Assembly: GCA_902799745.1 (NCBI GenBank)
Contig: CADCBQ010000029.1
Location: forward strand, 1 to 37,712
Origin: Fibrobacter succinogenes
Lineage (GTDB): Bacteria > Fibrobacterota > Fibrobacteria > Fibrobacterales > Fibrobacteraceae
DNA: 37,712 nt
Reading direction: 5' to 3'
A program made the position numbers and the translations under genes. Below, in pieces: positions 1-7,405 of the stretch (position 1 is the stretch's first letter; the number at the start of each line of letters is the position of its first letter). The notes beneath the pieces were generated by a model. The model was not told where the DNA came from, ran no database searches, and saw nothing but the letters and a program-made list of their open reading frames with translations.

Positions 1-1409
1 CCGAGCGTTTCCGGAGAAACGTAGTCCATCATGATGGAGTTGGTCGGCTTGTTGCCTTCGAACACCTTGTGCGGGGCGAGGAATGCGATTTCTTCTTCGG
101 ACTTACCGTCCTTGCGGAGTTCTTCCTGAGCCTGGGCGAGGGTCTTGCCGTTCATCAAGGCTTCGGGCTGTGCAAAGAAGTTGGAGAGGAGCTTCTGGTG
201 ATGGTCGCCGACCTTGTTGTGGCTGTTTGCCGGGGCGATGAAGTCGCAAGGAATCATCTTGGTGCCCTGGTGGATCAGCTGGTAGAAGGCGTGCTGGCCG
301 TTCGTACCCGGTTCGCCCCAGAGGATCGGGCCAGTCTGGTAGTTCACGCGCTTGGAGTCGCGGTCAACGGTCTTGCCGTTGGATTCCATGTCGGCCTGCT
401 GGAAGTAGGCAGCGAGGCGGTGCAGGTACTGGTCGTACGGGAGCATGGCGTAGCTAGAAGCGCCGAAGAAGTTGTTGTACCACACGCCGATGAGGGCGAG
501 GATAACGGGGAGGTTCTTGTCGACCGGAGCGGTCTTGAAATGCTGATCCATTTCGTAGGCGCCCTGGTGGAGCTTCATGTAGTTGTCGAAACCGATGCGG
601 AGTGCAATCGAAAGACCGATTGCAGACCACAGGGAGTAACGACCGCCCACCCAGTTCCAGAATTCGAACATGTTAGCGGTGTCGATACCGAATGCAGACA
701 CGGCTTCAGTGTTGGTGGAGAGAGCCACGAAGTGCTTGGCGATGGACTTTTCGTCGCCATTGAAAGCCTTGAGAACTGCGGCCTTTGCAGTTTCGGCGTT
801 GGTCATGGTTTCAAGAGTGGTGAAGGTCTTGGAAGCAACGATGAAGAGCGTTTCTTCGATGTTCACCTTCTTGAGGGTTTCGGCCATGTGGGTGCCGTCG
901 ATGTTAGAAACGAAGTAGACTTCTGGAGAGTATTCGCCAGCAGCCGGCTTGTCGGCATACGGCTTCAAAGCTTCGGTCACCATCACCGGACCGAGGTCGG
1001 AACCGCCGATACCGATGTTCACCACGGTGAATTCTTCCATGTGCTTGAGCACGGCGCGAACTTCGGGCATCACGTCCTTGCCGTCGACGCAAATCGGATC
1101 GTTACCCTTGTAGCGCAGAGCGGTGTGGAGCACGGCGCGCTTTTCGGTGGTGTTAATCTTTTCGCCGGCAAAGTACTTCTTGCGCATGTCTTCGAAACCG
1201 GCAGACTTCAGGAGGTCCTGGAGTTTGGCCATGGTTTCGTCCGTGATGATGTTCTTGGAGTAGTCCAGGAAGAGGCCGCAGGCTTCGGCGCTGAACTTTT
1301 CGGCACGAGCCGGGTCCTTTGCGAAGAGTTCCTTCATGTGCCAGGTCTTGGCGACTTCGGCGTGGGCCTCAAGGGCCTTCCATTCCTGAGAATCAGTCAG
1401 TTTCGACAT
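1..1409 (-). CDS. pgi: Glucose-6-phosphate isomerase, 3' end cut off by window edge
   Basis: Interconverts glucose-6-phosphate and fructose-6-phosphate in cytoplasmic glycolysis. Reading leftwards from the ATG at 1409, about 469 codons are present and the C-terminus lies outside the window. Family signatures are visible: GIGGSDLGP near residue 135, the [14 protein letters not shown] block (PGI signature 1), EPGTNGQHA with the catalytic Glu, and [16 protein letters not shown]. The N-terminus [19 protein letters not shown] is typical of the long bacterial form. AAAGGA lies about 9 nt upstream of the ATG and fixes the start. It diverges from the (p)ppGpp hydrolase gene. Nothing odd is seen apart from the window truncation. 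Confidence 0.96.
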   Translation of the reverse strand, partial: MSKLTDSQEWKALEAHAEVAKTWHMKELFAKDPARAEKFSAEACGLFLDYSKNIITDETMAKLQDLLKSAGFEDMRKKYFAGEKINTTEKRAVLHTALRYKGNDPICVDGKDVMPEVRAVLKHMEEFTVVNIGIGGSDLGPVMVTEALKPYADKPAAGEYSPEVYFVSNIDGTHMAETLKKVNIEETLFIVASKTFTTLETMTNAETAKAAVLKAFNGDEKSIAKHFVALSTNTEAVSAFGIDTANMFEFWNWVGGRYSLWSAIGLSIALRIGFDNYMKLHQGAYEMDQHFKTAPVDKNLPVILALIGVWYNNFFGASSYAMLPYDQYLHRLAAYFQQADMESNGKTVDRDSKRVNYQTGPILWGEPGTNGQHAFYQLIHQGTKMIPCDFIAPANSHNKVGDHHQKLLSNFFAQPEALMNGKTLAQAQEELRKDGKSEEEIAFLAPHKVFEGNKPTNSIMMDYVSPETL

Positions 1410-1471
1410 AGATTAATCCTTTCCGCTGCGCGGTTATTTGTTGCGTGGGTAAAAATAGAAAAATTTTTATA

Positions 1472-1479
1472 TACATTTA
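1472..1479 (+). promoter_or_regulatory. -10-like octamer TACATTTA, 5 nt before ATG
   Basis: TACATTTA ends 5 nt before the ATG at 1485, and no Shine-Dalgarno fits between them. If it works as a -10/-7 element, transcription starts at or next to the start codon (leaderless mRNA). The same arrangement recurs at other genes in the window. Confidence 0.5.
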
Positions 1480-1484
1480 GTGTC

Positions 1485-2048
1485 ATGGATACTTCAATTC
1501 TCGACAAAGCGATTGTTTTTGCGGTCAAGGCACACCAGGGAGCGGAACGCAAGGGGAAGGGTTTCCCGTATATCGTCCACCCGATGGAAGCCGTCTCCAT
1601 TGCCGCCACCATGACAAACGACCAGGAACTTCTGGCCGCTGCAGCCCTGCACGACACCGTAGAAGATACGGAGGTCACGCTCAAGGATGTCGAACGCGAA
1701 TTTGGCAAGCGCATTGCGGAACTAGTCGAGGCCGAATCGGATATTGAATTTGAAGGCAAAAGCCGCCAAGAAAGTTGGCACCTTCGTAAAGAAGAAGCCA
1801 TTGAACGCCTGTCGACGGCGACGAACGAAGTCAAAATCGTAGCGATTGCAGATAAATTAAGTAATATTCGCGCCATCTACCGTGATTACCAGGCGATTGG
1901 CGACAAGGTGTGGGACTTGTTCTGTGTCAAGGACAAGGCTTCGCACGAATGGCATTTCCGCGGGCTTGCCCGTGCACTCGCTAGCCTCAAGGGAACTTTC
2001 GCTTACGATGAATTCTTTGATACCGTCGAAAAGGTTTTCAAGAAGTAA
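1485..2048 (+). CDS. HD-domain small alarmone hydrolase-like protein (SAH)
   Basis: A 187-residue stand-alone HD-domain protein resembling the hydrolase domain of RelA/SpoT homologues, which removes the 3'-pyrophosphate of (p)ppGpp using Mn2+. Visible residues: H32 in YIVHPMEA, the H56-D57 pair with E60-D61 in LHDTVEDT, and D123 in IADKLSNIRA (the LADxxHN-type motif). There is no synthetase, TGS or ACT domain. The open frame extends far upstream antisense to pgi, but homology begins at MDTSILDKAI and the promoter octamer lies 5 nt upstream, so 1485 is the start. The synthetase-domain gene follows after 8 bp, so the two are probably co-transcribed and act in opposition. The exact substrate (ppGpp, other pyrophosphorylated nucleotide or modified tRNA) is not decided by sequence. 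Confidence 0.85.
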   Translation: MDTSILDKAIVFAVKAHQGAERKGKGFPYIVHPMEAVSIAATMTNDQELLAAAALHDTVEDTEVTLKDVEREFGKRIAELVEAESDIEFEGKSRQESWHLRKEEAIERLSTATNEVKIVAIADKLSNIRAIYRDYQAIGDKVWDLFCVKDKASHEWHFRGLARALASLKGTFAYDEFFDTVEKVFKK

Positions 2049-2056
2049 GGTGAGCC

Positions 2057-3163
2057 ATGGACGAAGAGAAGAAGGATTATCGCCTGCCGCCTAAAGAAGC
2101 GCTGATTCTGGAAGAATACCGCGAACAGCGCCCTATTTTTGAAAAGCTGCTGAGGGTTGTCAAGAGAATTCTTCGCGAAAGCATCGAAGAAAATAAAATC
2201 TATATCAATGCTATCGAAGGCCGTGTCAAGGCAGAAGATAGCCTTGCGGGCAAACTCGAACGCAAGTCGGGCAAGTACAGTTCCCTTGCAGACTTGACGG
2301 ATATTTTAGGCGTTCGCGTTATTACCTTCTACAGTGATGAGGTGGATAAAGTCGCCGCCCTTGTGGGTCGCCTTTTCGAAATTGATTGGGAAAATAGTAT
2401 CGACAAACGCAAGATGCACGAAATTCACAGCTTCGGCTATAATTCGCTACATTTTATTTGTCGCTTGCCCAAAGAAAGATATTTTGATCCTGCTTACCCG
2501 CAAATGAACGAAATCCGTTTCGAAGTGCAGATGCGCACCGCCTTACAGCATGTGTGGGCTGTATTGGATCATGATACGGGTTATAAGTCGGGTTTCGAAG
2601 TTCCCAAGGAATATCTGCGCAACTTGAACCGCCTTGCAGGAATGTTAGAACTGGTTGACGAACAGTTTTGCGTGATTCGTACGGGAATCAATGACTACCG
2701 CCGTCAGGTGCAGTCGTTGGTGAGTTCGGGCAGTTTCGATGAAGTGGAGCTGAACGGCGATTCGTTTGGAAATTACCTAGAATTACACCCTTTCGATGCA
2801 TTGAACAAGCGCATTGCCTCCATTAATCAGGCTGAAATTCACGAGACATCGCTTTCGCGGTTCTTGGCTGTATTCGTATCATTTGGATTTACGACTCTCG
2901 GCGATATAGACAAAATGATCAAAGCGAATACGGAAGATGCGTACCAGTTGGCGGCATTCCAGTTGGCGGGAACCGATTTGGATATAATCAATTCATCTCT
3001 CGGGGTGATTGCTCTTTGTGCCGTCCATGTGCTCAAGCAGGGCGGCGGCGTGCTGGAATTGACCCGGTTCCTGGAGAATCTTAACGGAGAATCGGCCAGC
3101 AATAAGCACCGCGCCGAGGGTATTTTCCGTGTGGCGCAGAACCTGTCGTTCATGAAAAAATGA
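2057..3163 (+). CDS. RelA/SpoT synthetase-domain protein (small alarmone synthetase-like)
   Basis: A 368-residue protein whose N-terminal ~210 residues form a RelA_SpoT nucleotidyltransferase domain (PF04607 type). Key blocks are present in order: RVKAEDSLAGKLERK (ATP-binding R/K/S/K pattern), DLTDILGVRVITFY (metal-binding Asp), FGYNSLHF (G-loop Tyr) and FEVQMRTALQHVWAVLDHDTGYK (E-Q-R-T plus W/H). The C-terminal ~150 residues are a helical extension I do not recognise. It lacks TGS/ACT domains, so it is a small synthetase, not RelA. The TAA of the hydrolase gene precedes AAGGTGAG and the ATG. Synthetase/hydrolase neighbours occur in housekeeping pairs and in toxSAS toxin-antitoxin systems (FaRel/ATfaRel); the sequence alone does not separate these. 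Confidence 0.85.
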   Translation: MDEEKKDYRLPPKEALILEEYREQRPIFEKLLRVVKRILRESIEENKIYINAIEGRVKAEDSLAGKLERKSGKYSSLADLTDILGVRVITFYSDEVDKVAALVGRLFEIDWENSIDKRKMHEIHSFGYNSLHFICRLPKERYFDPAYPQMNEIRFEVQMRTALQHVWAVLDHDTGYKSGFEVPKEYLRNLNRLAGMLELVDEQFCVIRTGINDYRRQVQSLVSSGSFDEVELNGDSFGNYLELHPFDALNKRIASINQAEIHETSLSRFLAVFVSFGFTTLGDIDKMIKANTEDAYQLAAFQLAGTDLDIINSSLGVIALCAVHVLKQGGGVLELTRFLENLNGESASNKHRAEGIFRVAQNLSFMKK

Positions 3164-3165
3164 TC

Positions 3166-3196
3166 AGTAGACAGTAGGAAGTAGACGGTAGACAGC
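3166..3196. repeat. AGTAGAC-rich short repeat
   Basis: Near-tandem copies of GTAGACAG / GTAGGAA / GTAGACGG fill the gap between the synthetase stop codon and the terminator. AGTAGGAAGTAGAC (3173-3186) recurs in reverse complement with one mismatch at 7381-7394, also intergenic. This looks like a dispersed intergenic repeat family. Confidence 0.6.
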
Positions 3197-3230
3197 AAAA
3201 AGTCCTCGACAGCGAAGCCGAGGACTTTTT
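3197..3230. terminator. Bidirectional intrinsic terminator
   Basis: A perfect 12-bp stem, AAAAAGTCCTCG (3197-3208) with CGAGGACTTTTT (3219-3230), has a 10-nt loop and T-runs on both strands. It lies between the converging alarmone operon and the metal-sensor operon and can serve both. Confidence 0.9.
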
Positions 3231-3251
3231 GCTTTTTGAGGGAGTCAAATC

Positions 3252-3947
3252 TTAGTTAGCCGGAGGCGGAGGAGGCGGGTTGCCGTGCGGACCATCGTGA
3301 TGGTGTTCGCCGTGCGGGCCTTTTCTATGCTCGCGGAACTTCTTCATCTGTTCCTTGTGGAAGGCGTTGAACTTTCCAAGCTGTTCGGCGGTCAAGATCT
3401 TGCCAAGAGCAGCCATTCCGTTAATGCGGTGTTCAAGCAGAGCCTTGTCTGCTTCAAGAACCTTTGCCTTGGCGGCTTCGATGTTTGCTTCATCTTTGCT
3501 TTCCAGGGCGGCGCCCAGAGCCTTTTCGGCTTCGTGCTTGCTCTTGCGGAGTTCCTTGAAAATGGAATCGCCCTTCACGCGGCTGGCTTCGATGGCGGCC
3601 TTCTGTTCCGGCGTCACCTGCAGCAAGGAATCGATTACTTCAAAGTTCGGACCTTTGAATTTCGGACCGGGACCCTTGTCAAAGTCGCCATGCGGACCCT
3701 TGTGGCCATGCTTGGCGCAGTTCGGGCAATGGCAAGGTTGACCGTTCTTTTCGCAAGAACAGGGGAGACCCTTGGTGCAGTCGCAGGGGGCGTTCATCGA
3801 GCTGTGTTCGCAAGGGGCGCCTTTTTTGCAGCAGGACATGCCCATGCCGTTACAGCAACAGCCTCCAATATGGAGGTTTCCCAGGAAAAATCCCAGGGCG
3901 AGGGCAAGGATTGCGATGCTTGCCGCGAAGAGTTTGTTTCCGTTCAT
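3252..3947 (-). CDS. Cys/His-rich membrane-anchored Spy/CnrX-like periplasmic protein
   Basis: A 231-residue protein with an N-terminal hydrophobic anchor (residues 6-24), then 13 cysteines between residues 30 and 77 (CCC, CC and several CxC pairs). A charged helical segment follows that ends in ILTAEQLGKF, the LTxxQ motif of Spy/CpxP and of the Metal_resist family (PF13801) to which CnrX belongs. The tail is His-rich (HGEHHHDGPHG) and ends in a proline run. Binding of soft or transition metals at the outer face of the inner membrane is inferred. It is the third gene of a minus-strand operon after an ECF sigma factor and a small membrane protein. Its Shine-Dalgarno AAGGAG is the last coding part of the preceding gene, so translation is probably coupled. 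Confidence 0.75.
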   Translation of the reverse strand: MNGNKLFAASIAILALALGFFLGNLHIGGCCCNGMGMSCCKKGAPCEHSSMNAPCDCTKGLPCSCEKNGQPCHCPNCAKHGHKGPHGDFDKGPGPKFKGPNFEVIDSLLQVTPEQKAAIEASRVKGDSIFKELRKSKHEAEKALGAALESKDEANIEAAKAKVLEADKALLEHRINGMAALGKILTAEQLGKFNAFHKEQMKKFREHRKGPHGEHHHDGPHGNPPPPPPAN

Positions 3948-3951
3948 AGAG

Positions 3952-4311
3952 TTACTCCTTGATTAAATAATTAAAGCCGACAGTTTCTTCCAAAGTTTCG
4001 AATTCGTCGCTGGTGGAATTCCCGAGATTTTCGTACCAGCTCAATACTTCGGACGGCGCGGAATCGTTAATCGAAACGAATTCGGTCACGGCCGTTTCGG
4101 CGGGTTCGATATCGCTGGTGAATGACGGCAAAATCGCGGTCAGGCTCACAAGCACAAAACTTGCAGCCAGCGGAATGGCGCTGTACCAGCTCTTGATAGG
4201 GATAATCTTGCTCTTTGCGTTTTCGGCGTCGAGGCGGGCGCAGACTTTGTCCCACGAGTCAGCCCGAGGAGTGAACCGCTCCATTTTCGAGAAGTCAATT
4301 TTATTAGACAT
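3952..4311 (-). CDS. Small single-pass membrane protein, candidate anti-sigma factor
   Basis: A 119-residue protein with a cytosolic N-terminus of about 40 residues (SKMERFTPRADSWDKVCARLDAE), one membrane segment (about residues 44-64) and an acidic outer domain of about 55 residues. I recognise no named family. Its size, topology and position directly after the ECF sigma gene fit an anti-sigma factor of the CnrY or short zinc-less type: the N-terminus would hold the sigma factor and the outer part would contact the Cys-rich partner encoded next. The ATG overlaps the end of the sigma gene by 8 nt, and AAGGAGC of that gene supplies the ribosome binding site. The function is inferred from context only. 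Confidence 0.7.
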   Translation of the reverse strand: MSNKIDFSKMERFTPRADSWDKVCARLDAENAKSKIIPIKSWYSAIPLAASFVLVSLTAILPSFTSDIEPAETAVTEFVSINDSAPSEVLSWYENLGNSTSDEFETLEETVGFNYLIKE

Positions 4312-4840
4312 GGTTAAGCTCCTTTTTTAACAATTTCCTTGCGCGACTGAGGCGTGCCTTGATGGTTCCTTCGGGCATCCTGTAGATTTCCGCCAGGTCT
4401 TTCACGTCCAAGTCTTCGGCGTCTTTAAGCCAGAGCATGCTTCGCGTTTCGGCGTTGAGCGTGTTCAGGGCCTTTTCCAAAAGTTCCGGATTGAAACCGC
4501 TCGTGTCGAAGTCCTCGTTTTTGCCGAGAGCCTCTTCCACGATGGTGTCTAAGTGTTCTTCTTCGAGTTCGCGGTGGCGCTTTTGCGCCCGAAGTTTCAT
4601 AAGACATTCATTGACGGTGAGCCTGTAAAGCCACGTTGCCAATGCCGATTGCCCCTGAAAACCCTGGATTTTCTTCGGAATCTGCACAAAAATGTCCATC
4701 AGGATGTCTTCGGCCTCGTCGCGGTCCTTGAGCATACGGAATGCCAAGTTCAGTACGTTCGCGCTGTGCGCCTGCCAAAGCAGGCTTAACGCTTCGCGGC
4801 TGCCGCCCTTAAGGTGTTGAAGAATCACTTTTTCGTCCAT
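4304..4840 (-). CDS. ECF-family RNA polymerase sigma factor
   Basis: An extracytoplasmic-function sigma factor of about 178 residues. Region 2 (NLAFRMLKDRDEAEDILMDIFVQIPKKI ... ATWLYRLTVNECLMKLR) binds core polymerase and the -10 element. Region 4 (LNAETRSMLWLKDAEDLDVKDLAEIYRMPEGTIKARLSRARKLL) carries the helix-turn-helix for the -35 element. The frame is open to an ATG at 4879 (MQPMQLLVHL...), but family homology begins at MDEKVILQHL and AAAGGG lies about 5 nt before the ATG at 4840, so I choose 4840. It is first gene of the sigma / anti-sigma candidate / Cys-rich sensor operon, and self-activation would be typical of such operons. Confidence 0.9.
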   Translation of the reverse strand: MDEKVILQHLKGGSREALSLLWQAHSANVLNLAFRMLKDRDEAEDILMDIFVQIPKKIQGFQGQSALATWLYRLTVNECLMKLRAQKRHRELEEEHLDTIVEEALGKNEDFDTSGFNPELLEKALNTLNAETRSMLWLKDAEDLDVKDLAEIYRMPEGTIKARLSRARKLLKKELNHV

Positions 4841-4862
4841 TGTACCCTTTAGATGCACTAAA

Positions 4863-4879
4863 AGTTGCATCGGTTGCAT
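4863..4879 (-). promoter_or_regulatory. Heptamer direct repeat ATGCAAC-CG-ATGCAAC upstream of sigma gene
   Basis: On the minus strand ATGCAAC occurs twice with a 2-nt spacer, between the probable TATAATTA element at 4892-4899 and the chosen sigma start at 4840. It could be an operator, or simply the start of a longer N-terminus (MQPMQ...). Weak evidence. Confidence 0.3.
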
Positions 4880-4891
4880 TTTTATGAAAAA

Positions 4892-4899
4892 TAATTATA
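4892..4899 (-). promoter_or_regulatory. -10-like octamer TATAATTA for the sigma operon
   Basis: TATAATTA on the minus strand lies about 50 nt upstream of the chosen sigma start, leaving a short leader with a ribosome binding site. It uses the same octamer class as the leaderless genes but with normal spacing. Confidence 0.45.
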
Positions 4900-4925
4900 A
4901 AAATGTGCATTTTCTTGCGTTTTTC

Positions 4926-4933
4926 TATATTTC
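4926..4933 (+). promoter_or_regulatory. -10-like octamer TATATTTC, 6 nt before ATG
   Basis: TATATTTC ends 6 nt before the DUF1538 gene's ATG at 4940, with no Shine-Dalgarno between. This suggests a leaderless transcript. Confidence 0.5.
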
Positions 4934-4939
4934 CCGCAA

Positions 4940-6472
4940 ATGTTTAAGATTTTGCAGGACAAGTTGAAAGAGGCGTTTGGCTCGGTTTTGCCGGTCACGC
5001 TGATTGTACTTGCGGTGTCATGCACGCCGCTGGTAACGCTGTCCTTTAAACAGCTTGTTGTTTTCTCTATTTGTGCGATTTTTTTGATTGGGGGCATCGG
5101 GCTTTTTAACCTAGGTGCCGACCTTGCCATGACCCCGATGGGCGAACATGTGGGTTCGGGTCTTGCCAAATCCAGGCGCCTGCAGTTGCTTGTTTCGGTG
5201 TGCTTTGTGATGGGCGTGCTCATTACGGTTGCGGAACCCGATTTGTCGGTGCTTGCCGAGCAGGTGCGTGCGGCGGTGGAGCCGACACTTTTGATTGCAA
5301 CGATTGGTGTTGGCGTAGGCTGCTTTTTGGCGCTTTCGATTATCAAGATTGTATTTAAGCGCGACCTTTCGACGATTATCATTTTCTTTTACCTGGCTCT
5401 GTTCATGCTTGGCATGGTCATGGTCACCTTCGGAAAAGATGTCTTTGTTCCGCTGGCTTTTGATTCGGGTGGTGTGACTACGGGCCCGATTACGGTTCCC
5501 TTTATCATGGCGCTCGGTGTGGGTGTGGCGGGAGCCATTGGCGGTAAAAACGCAAACGAGAACAGCTTCGGTCTGATTGCCCTTTGCTCGGTGGGCCCGA
5601 TTATTGCGCTCATGGGGCTCGTGATCTTTTCAAAGGGTGATTTGACGTATCAGCTTTCGGAATCGGCCTATTCGATTGATGCAAGTCTCGGCATGAACTT
5701 CTTGCCGGTCATTTGGGGCGTTGCAAAAGAAGTGCTTGTGGCGCTGGGCTTGATTGTGATATTCTTTATGCTGCTCCAGATTACGGTGCTTCGCCTTTCT
5801 TGGTCCAAGCTGATTCCGATGGCGTTCGGCATTGTATACACGTTCGTGGGTCTGGTGGTGTTCTTGACGGCAGTGGCGGTCGGGTTCATGCCGATCGGAT
5901 TTGAACTGGGCAAGCAGCTGGGTGCCATGCCGCGTGCGCTTGTGGTGGCGGGCTTTGTGCTTGGCTTGGTGGTGGTGCTTGCAGAACCGGCGGTGCACGT
6001 GCTGAACAAGCAGGTCGAAGAAGTCACTGGCGGCCTGGTGACCAAGCGCTCGATGCTGATTGCGCTTTCGGTGGGCGTGGGCATTTCGATTGGTCTTTCG
6101 ATGATTCGCATTATTGTCGGATTCCCGATTATTTATTACTTGATTCCGGGTTACTTTATTTCGCTTGGACTTTCGTTCTTTGTGCCTAAGCTTTATACCG
6201 CCATTGCATTTGACTCCGGTGGCGTGGCGAGCGGTCCATTGACCTCTAGCTTTATTCTGCCCTTGGCGATTGGTGCATGCGCGGGCCTGCGTGACGGTGG
6301 CGATTCGATTTTGAATTATGCTTTCGGTATTGTCGCGATGGTTGCGATGACGCCCTTGATTACTATACAGGTGCTCGGTTTCAGGGCAACCGTTTCGACG
6401 GCGCTCCGTAACCGCATGATGATGCGTCGCATCCAGGATGCCGACGACGAACAGATTATCGACTTTATGTAG
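4940..6472 (+). CDS. DUF1538 family multi-pass membrane protein (two repeats)
   Basis: A 510-residue, very hydrophobic protein with about 12-14 membrane segments and two homologous halves, as in the DUF1538 family. The repeated signature is FDSGGVTTGPITVPFIMALGVG (around residue 173) and FDSGGVASGPLTSSFILPLAIG (around residue 421). A second repeated pair is AEPDLSVLAEQV and AEPAVHVLNKQV. The two-repeat structure with polar Gly/Ser/Asp signatures inside membrane segments suggests a transporter, but the substrate is unknown to me. Two P-II-like genes follow after 8 bp and by a 4-bp overlap, which implies that transport is gated by a nucleotide- or energy-sensing P-II trimer. The start is placed by the promoter octamer. 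Confidence 0.85.
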   Translation: MFKILQDKLKEAFGSVLPVTLIVLAVSCTPLVTLSFKQLVVFSICAIFLIGGIGLFNLGADLAMTPMGEHVGSGLAKSRRLQLLVSVCFVMGVLITVAEPDLSVLAEQVRAAVEPTLLIATIGVGVGCFLALSIIKIVFKRDLSTIIIFFYLALFMLGMVMVTFGKDVFVPLAFDSGGVTTGPITVPFIMALGVGVAGAIGGKNANENSFGLIALCSVGPIIALMGLVIFSKGDLTYQLSESAYSIDASLGMNFLPVIWGVAKEVLVALGLIVIFFMLLQITVLRLSWSKLIPMAFGIVYTFVGLVVFLTAVAVGFMPIGFELGKQLGAMPRALVVAGFVLGLVVVLAEPAVHVLNKQVEEVTGGLVTKRSMLIALSVGVGISIGLSMIRIIVGFPIIYYLIPGYFISLGLSFFVPKLYTAIAFDSGGVASGPLTSSFILPLAIGACAGLRDGGDSILNYAFGIVAMVAMTPLITIQVLGFRATVSTALRNRMMMRRIQDADDEQIIDFM

Positions 6473-6480
6473 GGGGCGCC

Positions 6481-6897
6481 ATGGATGTAGAAAAGAAAAT
6501 AAGGAACAGGGTGTTGCGCGGAAGCACGCGTGCCAAGGTTTCCATGAACCGCCTCAAGATTTTGATTACGGTGGTGAGCCGTGCCAAGGCGGACTTTTAC
6601 ATGGACCACATTCAGTCTTTTGGCGTGAACATGCAGATGGTGCTGTTTGGCCAAGGAACTGCCCCGCGTGAAATTGCAACAGCCATGGGCCTTGCCGATT
6701 CGGACCGCGCTGTGATTATCAGCGTGATTGGAGAAAACCAGTTGCAGGCTGCCCTCGATAGCCTTGCCGAGAAGTTCAATACGATTGTGGGTGGCAAGGG
6801 CATTGCCTACACCATCCCCATGGCAAGCATCATTGGCAAGTCTATCTTCAACTTTTTAAGCGACAACCGCGATGCGGTACGGAGAAACGAAAAATGA
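6481..6897 (+). CDS. P-II-like regulator 1, partner of DUF1538 protein
   Basis: A 138-residue protein with the ferredoxin-like P-II fold pattern: the beta strand RLKILITVVSRAKADFYMDHIQSFGVNMQMVLFGQGTA, a short T-loop region, then DRAVIISVIGENQLQAALDSLAEKF and the C-terminal strand GKGIAYTIPMASIIG. The canonical T-loop Tyr-51 uridylylation context of GlnB/GlnK is not apparent, and there are about 20 extra basic residues at the N-terminus. It sits 8 bp after the DUF1538 gene and overlaps the next P-II-like gene by 4 bp (ATGA). P-II proteins normally bind ATP/ADP and a small effector between subunits; the ligand here is unknown. Confidence 0.8.
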   Translation: MDVEKKIRNRVLRGSTRAKVSMNRLKILITVVSRAKADFYMDHIQSFGVNMQMVLFGQGTAPREIATAMGLADSDRAVIISVIGENQLQAALDSLAEKFNTIVGGKGIAYTIPMASIIGKSIFNFLSDNRDAVRRNEK

Positions 6898-7295
6898 GCG
6901 GATTCAATCACGAAGTCATCTTTTGTATTGTGAATACCGGATTCTCTGAAACCGTGATGGAAGCGGCGAAGGATGCCGGTGCCCGTGGCGGTACGATTCT
7001 GAATGCCCGCGGTACGGCGAACAAGGAAGCCGAGTCGTTTTTCCATATCGCGATTCAGCCCGAAAAAGAAATCGTCATGATTTTGGTGGACGCCAAGATC
7101 AAGGACGCTGTTTTGCATGCCCTTTACCAGAAGGCGGGGCTTGATACCATGGGCCAGGGAATCGCATTTTCGCTCCCGGTCGACAACGTGGTAGGTCTTA
7201 CCCCGTGGAAGGCTGAAATCAAGGCTGCCGAGGCTGCTGCTGAAAAAGCGGCAGAAAAAGCCGAAGCTGCTGTTGAATACGCAGAAAAGCAATAA
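6894..7295 (+). CDS. P-II-like regulator 2, partner of DUF1538 protein
   Basis: A 133-residue paralogue of the preceding gene. NHEVIFCIVNTGFSETVMEAAKDAGARGGTILNARGTA forms the first beta-alpha unit, EIVMILVDAKIKDAVLHALYQKAGLD the second, and GIAFSLPVDNVVGL the last strand. The C-terminus is an Ala/Glu/Lys-rich helical tail (about residues 108-133) absent from the first copy. ARGTA replaces much of the T-loop region. The ATGA overlap with the upstream stop indicates translational coupling, so the two could form a hetero-oligomer on the DUF1538 protein. Confidence 0.8.
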   Translation: MSGFNHEVIFCIVNTGFSETVMEAAKDAGARGGTILNARGTANKEAESFFHIAIQPEKEIVMILVDAKIKDAVLHALYQKAGLDTMGQGIAFSLPVDNVVGLTPWKAEIKAAEAAAEKAAEKAEAAVEYAEKQ

Positions 7296-7321
7296 AAAAC
7301 GCGTTTGTACGGGTTGATAGG

Positions 7322-7344
7322 GGCTCGCTTCAGCGGGCCTTTTT
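7322..7344 (+). terminator. Intrinsic terminator of the DUF1538-P-II operon
   Basis: GGCTCGC / GCGGGCC stem (7322-7328 and 7333-7339, one G-U pair), TTCA loop, followed by TTTTT. Confidence 0.75.
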
Positions 7345-7369
7345 GTATACGACCAAATTAAACACCTCC

Positions 7370-7393
7370 GACTTCCTACGGTCTACTTCTTAC
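7370..7393. repeat. Second copy of the AGTAGAC-type intergenic repeat
   Basis: CTTCCTACGGTCTACTTCTTAC on the plus strand. GTCTACTTCTTACT (7381-7394) matches the reverse complement of 3173-3186 at 13 of 14 positions. It abuts the promoter octamer of the next gene. Confidence 0.55.
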
Positions 7394-7401
7394 TATAATT
7401 A
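7394..7401 (+). promoter_or_regulatory. -10-like octamer TATAATTA, 4 nt before ATG
   Basis: A consensus TATAAT (7394-7399) lies only 6 nt before the ATG at 7406, so the predicted transcription start coincides with the start codon. Confidence 0.6.
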
Positions 7402-7405
7402 GGGT

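Noticed and set aside
69..1484. Plus-strand open frame extending the HD hydrolase upstream by 470 codons
   Set aside because: It is antisense to pgi; homology to alarmone hydrolases starts only at 1485, where the promoter octamer also lies.
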